From NCBI GenBank assembly GCA_964519895.1, contig CAZFLE010000005.1, forward strand, positions 1-64,000: a stretch of 64,000 nucleotides of DNA, read 5' to 3'. Below the pieces are notes generated by a model that was given only the letters and a program-made list of their open reading frames with translations, did no database searches and was not told where the DNA came from. Source of the DNA: CAYFPX01 sp964519895 (lineage in GTDB: Bacteria; Myxococcota_A; UBA796; CAJQPC01). Made by a program: the position numbers and the translations under genes. Positions 7,701 to 19,700 of the stretch are shown one piece after another (the first letter of the stretch is position 1; every line of letters starts with the position of its first letter).

Positions 7701-10700
7701 CGCCACCACGACGTCGTTGCCGTCGGCGTCGCGGCGCAGGATGCGCGAGCCCTCGGGGATGTCCTGGCGCCCCTCGATGGCGCGCTCCTGGTTGATGCGC
7801 TTGACCTGGTCGCCGGCGAGGGCCCCTTCGCGGGTGGTGCCATTGCCGGTGAAGGGATCGATGCGGTCGCGCAGCCCGGTGTCCTCGCCGAATTGGTCGT
7901 CGAGGGTGGGGTTGTCCTTGGACGTGAGCACACCGTCCTCGGCGAGCTTGCGCACCCGCGGGTCCGGGTGCTCCGCTGCGCGGGCGATGAGCTCGTCGGA
8001 CACGGGGATGCGCGAGGCCTGCTGCAGGTCCGCGTTCATCGGCATGTCCAGCACCAGGACCTGGTCCTTGGCGATCAGCTTGCCGTCGGGTGTGCGCTGG
8101 AGGTACGGCGTCTCGGCATTGCCGTTGCGGTAGTCCAGTCCCAGGACCCGCACGACCTCCTCGCCTGTGAGGTCCTCTGTGTGCCGGGCGTCGCCGACCG
8201 AGCCACCGACCTGGGCGTCATAGGTCCCGTCGATGTAGTTGTTGGCCGTCGACTCCGGGATGACCTTGCGCAGGGTGCCCGCGGCCTGGAAGGCCTCGTG
8301 CAACTCCATGTGGCCCTGGAGCAAGCGGTCCTGCTCCCACGGCGTCATGTCCTGGGGGTCCTTGCGGGAGATCCGGGCGAAGTCGTCGAAGAGCTTCGCC
8401 AGCTCGACCTTTTCCTGGGGGGTCGAAGCGGCGTCGATCCGGGAGGCCGCCGCTTCCTGGCCCCCGGCGTCCCGCAGGACCTGGACCTGATCGGCGACCC
8501 AATCGTCCACGTCGTCGTCGGGGCCCGGGCCCTTGGCTCGGGTGGAGGGCACAGCGGTGCCGACGAACTGGTCGATCGGGACCTCGACCTTGCCCTCGGC
8601 GTGGTCCAGGAAGAGCCGGTCGCGGTCCTCGGGGCCGGGCTCGCCCTCGCCGCGCTTCTTGGCGGCCCAGTCCCTCTTGAAGGCGTCGATGTCGCCGGGC
8701 TGATCTTCGGCGCCGGTGCCGGGGGCGGCGGTCTGAGCGGTGCCGCCCGCGGTCGGTGCGAGTCCCAGCTTGCGCCTGGCGTCGGCCTCGACCTGGGCCG
8801 CGGTGATGTCGGCGTTGATGCCCTTGAATTGGAAGCCGTGCTCCGCGAGGGCCTGGGAGGACGCATCGAGGGACACATCCGACGGCGCCACGCCCACGAA
8901 GAGGGTCTTGCCGGGCGACGCCATCACCTCGACCTCGACCCCGTCGATGGCGATCACCGACTTGTGCTCGGCGTCGGTGTCGGTGTCGAGCGTGGGCGAG
9001 AGCCGCTCCAGGTCGGTGCGGACCTGGCCCCCCAGCTCGGCGAAGGTCGGCATCGCGTCGTCGGGGTCCAGGTCCAGCTGGTCGATAGCGCCCTGCTTGT
9101 CGGACCCCGCGCTCTTGAGGTGCAGGCCCGCTGCGGCCGGCTTGCCGGACTTGGCCTCGAAGACCGTCACGACCTCCCAGCCCTGGGCGGTCTTGGCCAG
9201 GATCATGCCGTCGGTGAGCTGGCCGTCCTTGTCGGTGATGCGGGTGCCGTTGGGGCCTCGCCCGCTCACGTAGACCACCGTGCCTTCGGGCGCGTCGGCG
9301 TCGAAGTCGTCGGTGTCGGTCAGCACCACGTCCTGGCCCCGCAGGTGGGACGGGAGCAGGTCGTCTGCAGCGCCGGCCGTGCCGACCTTGGCCCGCACCA
9401 TCGGATCGAGGTGCTCGTCCTCGAACTGGTCCCCCTTGGCCCGGTTGACCCGCTGGTCGGGGGTGGCGCTCGACGCGGGCGTCAGCATCACGGTGCCGTC
9501 GTCGCCGAGGGTCAGCGGTGGGCGGCCCTCTCCCTCACCCGGGGCCCAGCGCAGGGCCTTCTTGCCCTTGTTCGGGCCCGAGCCGACGGTGTAGAGGACC
9601 GTGCCGGGAGGGGCCTCGTCGAGGTCATCGATCCGTGTGGTGCCCCCGAGCACCGCCCGGGTGTCCGCGTGCACGCCGTTCAGCGGATCCGAAGCGGAAG
9701 TGCCCGGAGGCGCCGCGCCAGGAGGCGCCGCGCCCGGCCCCGGACCCTGGGTCTCCGAGCCGTCCTGGTCTGCGCCTTGGATCCTGCGCGTGTCGTCGTC
9801 GTACCCGTCGAAGTGCGCCCGGGTCTCGTCGGAGATCGTGTGGTCCGTGCCGCCGTAGGACTGGTTCAGGGTCGGGCTCAGGAAGTCGTCGGCCTCAAAG
9901 GCGTCGCCCTTGTTCGACAGAGCCCGACCGTAGAGCTTGGCCACGTCGTCGGTGAGCGCGATGTAGCCCTTCTCGGTGAGCTGGCGGGCGATGGCCTGGC
10001 CTTCGGGGGTCGCCGCGAGGCGCTTGCCGACCGGGCTGCTCAGGAACTGGGCAAAGGTCGGGTCCACCAGGTAGGTGCCGGCCCCCGGGACCTTGGCCAC
10101 CGTGAAGAAGTGGTCCATGCCGCCTTCGCCCACGAAGGTGTCGTCGTCGGCCCCACCGCCCATGTCGGACTTGCGGTGGCTGGAGTGGAAGACCATGGCG
10201 CTCTCGTCCAGGCCCTGCTCCGCCAGCCGGGTCGCCACGTTGCCCTGGGCCACACCGCAGAGACCCCCCAGGTTCTCGTGGTCCAGGGCTTCCATGCCCA
10301 TCTGGAACTCTTCCACGTGCTGCATGCGGGCGGACATGACCGCATCGGCCAGCAGCGCCTCGGCTTGGGGAGTGCCCAGCTCGCGACCCTCCTTCAGGCC
10401 CTCGGCCGCGTCGGCCAGGTCGGCGGCGTCGGCGCCCTGGAGCCGCACCTGGTCGGCGATGCGGGTCGGGTCTCGGCTGGTGAGCTGGGTGTCCAGCTCA
10501 GCGGTGAGCTTGTCCAGGTCGGCGCCACCCCGGAGCTCCGAGCGCTTGAGGATCGACGTGATCTCAGCGAAGTCCTGGGCGTTGCCCGACGAGAGGATCT
10601 TGAAGACCTCGCGAGCCAGCTCCGGGTCCTGGATCTTCTGGATGCTGGCCACCGCGGTGACGGCCTTGACCGGGTCCGGGGCGAAGCCCGTGCCTTCGTC

Positions 10701-13700
10701 GCGGTAGACCACGTCCTCGAAGTTCATCGCGGCGTTGTGGTTGACCGCCTGCTTGCCCAGGAAGGCTTCGAGCTCGGCGTCGAGGTCGGGGTCGCCGGTG
10801 CTCAGGGGCTTGCGCTGGGACGAGGTCGCCGGGTCGAAGTCCGCGTCGCCGGCGTCGCCGTCCAGGTCCTGGATCCGAGAGGCACCGCCACCGGCCCCGG
10901 CAGCGGACTCCGGCCCGCTGTCGGTGTCGGCATCGCTGCCCTGGAGGCTGGTCTTCGGCACCCCTCCCTCGATCTGGTCGGCGGTGTCGGCCTGGGTGGC
11001 GTCGGCCTGGGCGGACTCCTCGTCGGTGGGGGTCTTGCGCCGGCTGGCGGCGTCGACGTCGGCCTGGGAGACGCTGGTGGACACCCCGTCGGGATGGTCC
11101 GCCACGTCGCTGTCGGCCAGGTCCTTGGTCCGCTTCAGCTCGACGAGCCCGGCGTCCACGTTGTCCAGCAGCTCCGTGGCCTCGACCGTCATCTTGGGGC
11201 CCAGGGTCGCGTCGCCGCCCTCTTCGCCGAGCTTGGGATCCGGGCCATCGACCTGGGTCTTGAGGGTGGCCACGGTGGCGGCCGCGTCGTCCAGGTCGGC
11301 GGCCTGGGCTGCGGCGTCCTCGGCGGCTTCCTTGTTGGCCTTGGTGCCGTGCACGAAGGCGTCCTCCAGCTCGCCGGCCACCTTGCCGTGGTGGTCCTCC
11401 CAGGCCTTGAGCTTCTCCTGGTCGGCGTCTGACAGGTCCGCCTTGGCACGCTCCCGCTCGTCGGGGTCCATGTCCCGGGGCAGGATGGCGTCGATCTCGG
11501 CCTCGGCCCGCTTGACCTTGCTCTCCAGGGCAGCCTTGCGCATGCCCTGCACGGTCTTTGTGCGCTTGCCGCCGACCTCGCCAGCGCTCTTGATCGCCGG
11601 CATGATGAACAGATCCTTGAACAGGGCCTCGTCGATGCCCTTGCCGTCGGCCCACGCCTGCCACTGCTCCAAGGACATGACCTTGCCGGCGGCGGCCTTG
11701 ATCGACTTGTCGGCAAAGGTGAGAGCGAAGTGCTCCAGGCCCGACCCGGTCTTGAGGGGGTCGAAGTCGTCGAATTCCTTGAGCCGCTCGCCCAGGTAGG
11801 TATTGCTCAGGCCCTTGCCCACGGCCTTCATGCCCGCGCCGGAGACCGCGCCCTGGATGGTCTGGGTGAGCATGTGCTCGAAGAAGGCGCCGTCGCCCTC
11901 GGCCAGGGCCCCCTCGCTGCTGAGCGCCGCGGAGAGGAAGCTCTCGGTGGCGCCCTCGATGGCCGCCTCGACCATCTCGCCCACCAGGGTCTCCATGGCC
12001 TCCTTGCCCACCAGACCGGCGGCCATCTTGCCGAAGACGTCCAGCTCGCCGGCCCCTGCCATGGCGACCGACAGCGCCGCCTGGGCCACGTCCATGCCGG
12101 CCTCTTCCATGGTGTAGTTGCCGCCCTTGATGGCCGCCTTCATCGCCATGGCGGCCAGGGCGATGGCGGCTTCGGTGGCCATGGCGGCGAAGTAGGCGCC
12201 CGCAGCCGGGGCGCCGGCGCCAAAGGTGGCGACCGTGACCACGATGGCGCCCAGGACTTCCACGGTGGTCGCCGCCACGTCGGCGACCTCGTTCTTCATC
12301 TCCTCGTAGTTCTTGACGTCCATCTCCGTCCAGGCCTTGAGCTCCTCGAGCTTCTTCTGGGCCTTGGCGGAGTCCTTGAGCTTGCCGTTCTCGTCGTAGA
12401 GCGCGGCCATCTCGGCCATGTTCTTGGCCAGGATGGCGCCGGTGGAGTGCACGCCCAGCTCCTCGAGGGCGTCCATGAACATGTTGCTGAAGGAGTTGGC
12501 GCCACCGGAACGCTGGAAGTCATTCCGCATGTTGGCGATGGCGAGGTGGTCCTCGGGGGTCTGGGGCTTGCCCCGCATCTGGATCTTGAGCTCCAGCAGC
12601 TCGGTGCCGCCGAAGTCGCCCTCGAGCCACTCCTCCAGGCCCTGAGCCCGAGAGGTCTCGCCGGTGTCGAAGCCGTAGAGCAGCACCCGCCGGTCCACCA
12701 GGGTGGCGGCGGCCTTGTTGAAGCGGTTCTCGAAGATGTCCCGCTCCTGGGGACTCATCAGGGCGACCTTGCCCATGACGTCCTTGACCCGCTCCTCGTC
12801 GGTGCCCAGGCCGTTCATGGCGTAGAGCAGCTCGACCTCGGGGTCCGCCTCGCCCTTCTCGCCCAGCTGACGGAAGAACTCCTTTTCCAGCCCGCTGGAC
12901 TCCTGGTCCAGGAACATGTCGAACGCCGTCTTGCCGGTCTTGGGGTCGGTGGCGTAGTCGCCGCCCGGGCCGCCGAAGGTGCTGTTGAACTGGGCCATCA
13001 CCAGCTTGTGGTGGTCGGCGCCACGGCCTCCGGTGCCGTCCTTGCCGCCCTTCAGCGTGTCTTCGATGAGCTTCTCGTCGGTGCCCAGGTCCAGGCTGGT
13101 GCCCGTGACCGCCATCACGCCCGCGGCGACCATGCCGATGGGCCCCGCCAGGCAGAGCAGCATCGACGACCAGCTGTTCTCGTCCTGGGCGGCCCAGCGC
13201 AGACGGTGCACGTCGGCGCCGACCTTGTCGCCGTTCATCTCGGCCTGGGCGATCTGCCACTCCCGGGAGTCGGTGCCCAGCTCGTCGGCGACGTCCTGGG
13301 CGAAGTTCCCGCCAAAGGTCTGGGCGTAGTACTGCATCGCCCGCTGGAGCTGATCCGGGGTCAGCTTGCCCATCTCCTCGATGAGCTCTTCCTCGTCGGT
13401 GCCGGCGCCGCCGAAGTCGATGCCGCCGACGACCCAGTCCCCAGCGCCGTGCATCTGGATCTGCATCTTGGTGGCAGCGACCTTGGCCGGATCGCCCTCG
13501 CACAGGCCGGTCTCGGCGTTGATGGCGCAGTGGGCCTCGATGACGGCCTTTTCGTTGGTGCCCAGGTTGCGGGTGATCCGGGCCATGAACTCGGCGCCGC
13601 CGGGGCCCTGGGTGAGGGCCGTGCGCTCCTCGGGGGTCATGGCTTCGAAGGCCGCGTAGAGGCCTTCTTCGTCCTCGGAGAAGCCGCCGGGCTTGGTGAT

Positions 13701-16700
13701 GTAGCCGACCGCGATGTCCACCAGGACCGTGCCCGTGATCACCCCGAACCAGCTGACCTCGTCCAGCGCCCCACCACTCATGCGCTCGCAGTAGGTGCGC
13801 ATGCCTTCGACCCGGCCCTCGTCGCTCATCAGCTGCTTGGCGATCTCCAGGTCCTTGCCGTCGGTCCACCCGGACAGGTCGCTCTCGAGCTGGGTGTCGA
13901 AGTCCTTGCCGAAGTGCCGGCGGTACTCGACCTTCATCAGCTCGGCTTCTTCCGGAGACATGCTGCTCAGCGCCTTGAGCACGGCGGACTCGTCGGTGCC
14001 CGGCCCATCCAGCGCCTTGAACAGGGTGTTCGCGGTGTCCTGGATCTTCTTGACCTTCTCCTGGGCCTTCTTCTCGATCTCCGGACCTTCCTTGTCGATG
14101 ATCTTCCAGATCTCGGCGGCGCTCTTGCCCTTGTGCTTCGGGTCCTTGCGGAGCTCCTTGGCGCGCTCCCGCCGGGCCATGTCCTTGCAGTCCTCGAGCA
14201 TCAGTTTGGGTCGGTCGACCCCGGCCTCGAAGTCCTCGGCGTTCTTGAGAGAGCCGATGGCCGCGGCCAGGTCGTCGCCGTCCATCGTCGACTTCAGCTT
14301 CTCGGTCAGGGACCCCTCGCCGTGGGTCATCTCGTACTTGCGCTTGAGCGCCATCAACTCCTTGGGGTTCAAGGCGTGGAGCAGATCCATGATCGCGGCG
14401 TCGGAGACGTAGTAGTCGGAGTCGAACTCGGCCTCGAGCGCGGCGAGCTTGGTCTCCACCTTGCCGGAGTCGAGGGGGTAGCCCAGGGCCGGATCCAGCG
14501 AAGCGTTCTTGCACCGAGCGTGGATGGTCTGAATCTCGGAGTCCTGCTTGGTGCTGCCGGGCAGCTCGACCACGCCGAAGTACAGGGCCGCGGCGTACCC
14601 GATCGGACCGAACGCATACAGGATGACGGCGGTGGCGATGGCGGACAGGGCGATGTCCCAGCCCGAGGGCTGGGCACAGCGGTCGATCTCGGCGCTGAGC
14701 CGGCCGCCGAACCTCTTCTCCAGCTCCTTGAGCTCCTCGTCGGAGCAGTCCTTCATCAGCTGCTTGATGCGGTCGCTGTTGCCCGCACCGTCGGCGAAGA
14801 CCTTTTCCAGCTCCGCACCCTTGTGGGCGACCCGCAGCTCGGTGTTCTTCTCCTTCCAGGCCTCGCCGCGAAGCTCGTCGAGCGCGTCGGCGGCCTTGAA
14901 GGCGTAGTCGAAGTCCGAGATCTCGTTGGAGTCGCTCGACAGCCCCGCCCGCAGGTCCATGACCAGCTCGGGGTGCAGGCGCTTCAGCTCCGCGAGCACG
15001 GCGGGTGACGCGTTCATGACCAGCTCGCGCACGCGCTCGTCGTCGACGTAGGTGCTGTCGACCTCGGCCTTGAGCAGGTCCTTGGTGCGGTCGACCTCGT
15101 TGGCCATGTTCTCGGCCGACGCGTCGGCGTGGGCCGTGGCCGCCTTGAGGTCGTCCTCGCTGAGCTCCTTGCCGAGCTCCTTGAGCGCCTTGTTGATCTC
15201 CGCCTGGTCCTCAGCCGAGAACTTGCCCTGGTCGTTGCGCGGGTACTTCAGGAAGACCCGCTTCATGTCCTCGGCGACCGCCGCGTCAACCGTCTCCGGC
15301 AGCTCAGGAACGGTCTTGAAGTCCTCGGCGGCGTCGACCACGGCCCACAGGTCCAGGTAGTCCGTGTCCGTCTCGCCGTACTCGTCCTTGAGCTTCTGAT
15401 CGAGGTCATAGCCCTCGGCCTTGAGCTTCTCGAGGATGGCCTTGAGCTCCTCTGGCCTGCCCTTGTAGGCCAGCAGGGTCTTCTTGATCTTGTCCTCGTC
15501 GCCTTCCTCGATCTTGGCCTTGATGTCGTTGACGCCCTGCTGGGTCTTCTCCTGCTTGTCCCGCACCTTCTGGTCGGCCTTCAGGTTCTCGTCGACGGCC
15601 TTGACCAGGGTGGACACCGACAGGCCGGTCTCGCTCTTGAGCTTCTCCAGGGCGGCCTGCTGCTCGCCGGGGGGCAGCTTGCGGATGGTCTCGAGCTGGG
15701 CCTTGACCTCCTTGGAGACCGGCTTGTTCTCGATGACCAGCAGGCCGGCGTCGATGGCGAGCTGCTTGATGCCCTCCAGCTCGCTCAGGGACAAGTTCTC
15801 CTTTTCCGCGAGCTCCAGCATCTTCTGGCCACGCTCGGCGGCCGGGAGCTTGTCGAGCTCCACCATCTTGAGGGCCATGCGCTGGGTGACGTCGGCCTTC
15901 TTCTGGCGCTTGCGCAGGTCGGCGAGGATGTCCTCCTGTTCCTTCTCGCTGCCCCCGGTCTTGCCCAACAGACCGGACAGCGCCAGGGTCTGCTGGTCCC
16001 GCTCGGCCTGGCTCGGCAGGGCCTCGATGGCCTTCATGACCGTGAGCATCGACGCGCTCATCAGGCCGTTGGCTTCGGTCTTGGCCGGCGTGTGGAGCCA
16101 GTCGACCATCATCTCCTTGGCGCCGAAGGGCTCGCCGTCCTTGGTGTGCGCCTTCTTGGACTCGGCGAAGAGCTTCTGGAGCTCCTTGGCCTTCTGGTCG
16201 GGGGGCAGGTCCTTGCACCACGCCAGTCTCTGTGCAAACCCACCGGGCTCCGAGAGGTCCGCCTTGCGCCGGGGGTCGTCGTTCTTGAGCTTGTCGGTCA
16301 GGTCGTTGAAGGACAGGTCCGCGTTGTGGTCCTCGGCCTTCTTCAGGGCCATGCCCATCTCGGCGACCTTGTCCGCGCAGTGCTTGTCCAGGTACTTCCG
16401 CAGGTCGATGCCCTTGGCGGCCAGCTCCTTCTGGACTTCGGCGAGCTCGCGGGGGTTGCAGCCCTGGACCAGGGCAGCGATCTCGTCGCTGTCGCCGTTG
16501 CTGCTGATCTTGCTCGTCAGGTCGCTGATGCGTTCGGGGTTCCTGGTGTGGCCGCCGACCTTGTCGTCCTTGTTCACCGCACCGGGCTTGTCGTAGTCCT
16601 TGGTGTCGCCCCAGCTGAACCAGCTCTCGGCGTCTTCCCGGCGCTTCTTGTCGACCTCCTTGGCCACCGCGTCGGCGAAGCCCTTGGCGCCCGCGGACCG

Positions 16701-19700
16701 GTTGTCGTCCTTCTTGAGCTCGCCGGTCTCCATGAAGTGCCAGAGCTGGTGGATCGAGGAGAAACCCCCGTCCTTGGACATGCCCTCGAGCCAGGAGCGG
16801 GCCACCAGCGGGTCCATGCCGGTCTTGGCCGTGGCCGCCTTGATGGCCTTGCCGTCTTCCTGGATCTTGTGGGCCTTGTCCGTGCCCTTCTGGGTCGTCT
16901 TGCCCATGGCGAGGGTGTTGGCCTCGTTGAGCATGTCGACGTGTTCGGGCTCCGTGAGGAAGGTGTCCAGGTTCTGCGGGAGGTTGCCGTCGGTGGCGCC
17001 GGTGCCGTGGGCCTTCATGGCGTGGGTCTGGGCGGCCCGGTACTCGACGACGAACGCGGCACGCTCGGAGCGGGACATCGCCGCGAAGGCCTCGGCGATC
17101 TTGTCCTCGTCGGCGTCGTCGCCCTTCTTCAGTTGGTCGAAGAGCTTCTTGGAGTTGCTCGCGTAGCGTTCGCTCGTGACGTCGGCCGCGAGCATGCTCT
17201 GGGTCAGGTCTTCCGACGTGTCGATGGCGTCGACCATCTTCAGGCCACTGGTCTCGTCCCCGCACTGCAGGGCCGACTCGAACTTGTCCCGGAGCGTCGG
17301 GATGTCCTTCAGCAGCTGCTGCTTCTCGGCGGGGGTCAGGCTGCTGAAGTGGGCCAGGATGGCGTCGTCGTTGCCATCGTCCAGCTTGTCCAGCATTCCC
17401 TGCTTCTTCTTCTTGTAGGCGTCGCTGTTCTTGTCGCAGACCAGGCCCAGCCGGCCCATCTCGGCCTTCTCCTCGGCGGACCACTTGATCTGGTAGCCGT
17501 CGTGCCGACCGACCCCCATCTTCTTCTTCATCGCCAGGGCGAACTTGTCGTCCTTGAGCACACCGGCCGGCGATCGGGCCAGGTGCTCGGCGTAGGCTTC
17601 GGGGGACATGCCCTGGGCGTGGGCTTCGGCGGCGAGCTTCTTGTACTCCTCCTTGCCCACGACGTTCTCGAGCTCGGCCTTGACCCCGACCCGGCGCTCC
17701 TCCTCGACCAGCATGCGCATCTCGTCGGCGTCGATGCCCGCAGCACCGGCGTAGAACTTGACCTGCTTGTCGACGTCGGCCTTGGTGCCTGAACTGCCTG
17801 GCTTGTAGATCTGGGCGCTGGGGGGGAGCTGGGCCTTGATGGCCGCCATGCGGTTGTCGTAGGCGCCGTTGAGCTTGTCGGCGTACTTCTTCAGGGCCTC
17901 CTTGAGGGCGTCGCCCTTGAGTCCCTCGAGCTCCGAGGCGCCCAGCTGGAGCATGGCCAGGTCCTTCAGGGCCTCGAGCTGCTTGGCCTCGGGGAGCTGG
18001 CGGATCTTGTGGACCTGTTTGACGATGGCGTTCTCGGTCCGGACCTCGCTCCACGCCTTCTTCAGGTCCTCGGCAGACAGGCCGGTGCGGCCCTGGAGCT
18101 CCTGGAGGATCTTGAGGCGCTCTTCCGGGGGGAGCTTCTCCAGGTTCTTCAGGCGCTGCTTCATGGCAGCGGACACCACCGGGTTGCCCTCGTCGTCCTG
18201 CTTGGGCTGGTAGAGGTCGTTCAGGGCCTCGTTGGGGTCCTTGCCGGCGGCCTTGGCGTCGGTCAGGAACGCCAGGGCGTCGGCCGCCGAGGCCTTCTCG
18301 CCGTCGGCGGCCAGCTGCGCCTGGATGGCCTTCATGTGCTCGTTGGCTTCCAGGGCGCTGACGGGCTTCTCGGGGGTGGACAGAGCCTTGGCGGCTGCCC
18401 GCACGGCGCCCACCCGCTTGACCGCGTCGGCGGCCATGTTCCGGGTGTCCTTGTCCTGCATCCGGGCGACCCGGGCGGTGTCCTCCTTGGACTTCTGGCG
18501 GGCCTTGCCCAGGTCGCTGGCCACCGAGCCCCAGCCGTCCTCGATCTTGCCGTCGTCGGTGTGCTCGGCGATGTACTGGTCGAGCACGGCGGCGATGCTG
18601 CGGCCGTCGGCGAGGGTCACCGGGGGGTTGGCGGTGAGCAGGGCCCGGATCTGGGCCCGGGTCATGTCGTCGAAGGCGTCCTTGATGTCCTTCTCGCTGG
18701 GGTCCTTCTTGTTCATGGCGCCGGTGAGGGCCTTGGACTTCTTCTGCCAGCGCTTGGCCCGCCGGTAGGCGATCGGATCGGTGTGCTCGAGCTCGGCGAT
18801 GCGGTCGGGGTCGGTCTCGACGTAGTCGGACTCCTTGGTCCGCTCGTCCTTCATCATCGCCAGCAAGGGCTGGTCCATCATCGCCGACCGCGGGGCCGTC
18901 TCGATCCACTCCACCAGGCCCTTGGCGCTGGGGGGGATGCCGGCGAGCTTGCAGGTCTCGACGACGTAGTCGGACGCGGCCTCGGGGGAGTAGGGCTTGC
19001 CGGTCTCCTGTTCGAAGAGCCGCTTCTTCTCTTCCCGATCCTCGTCTTCCTGGTCCAGGGTCTCGAACGCACGGCTGGCGTCCATGCCCCAGCCGATTCC
19101 ACCAAAGACGTCCTGTTGCTCGACCGAGACGATCTTCTTGCGGAGGTCTTCCTTTTCCTCGGGCGTCAGGGGAGGATCGTTCTTCAGCAGTCGATCGATG
19201 TCCTTGGCGAGGGCGGGGTGGTCCTCCTTGAGCTCGTTGAGGTGCTCTTCAGCCCGGGTCGCCGCCTTGCTCTTCTTGCCCAGCACGGCTTCCTGGCGGG
19301 CGTCCATCTCCTGCTTGAACGCGACCTTGCCGTTGACCCCTCGCAGGGTGTCGATGTCGATGCCGGTCTTGGAGTTGATGACCCGCAGCAGCGCTTCGAC
19401 GTCGTCCGGGGAGAGCGGCTTGCCGTCCTTGCCCTTGTTGCTCTTGAGCTGCTCGATCTTCTTGGCGAGGGTGGGGTCCCCCTTCTTGGCGCTCTTCAGC
19501 GCGGTGTCCAGGCTCTGTTCGGTCTTGGCGATGTCGGCCTCGACCGCCTCCTTGAGCTTGCCGGGGTCCAGGTCGTGCTGCTCGGCGATGGCGTCGAGCT
19601 TCTTCTGGCGGTCCGCCTCGCTGATGGTGGTGTCGAGCAGGACCTTCTGTGCGGCGGGGAAGCTCGCGGCCTTCTTCTTGTAGTTGTCGGTGCCCCGCCA

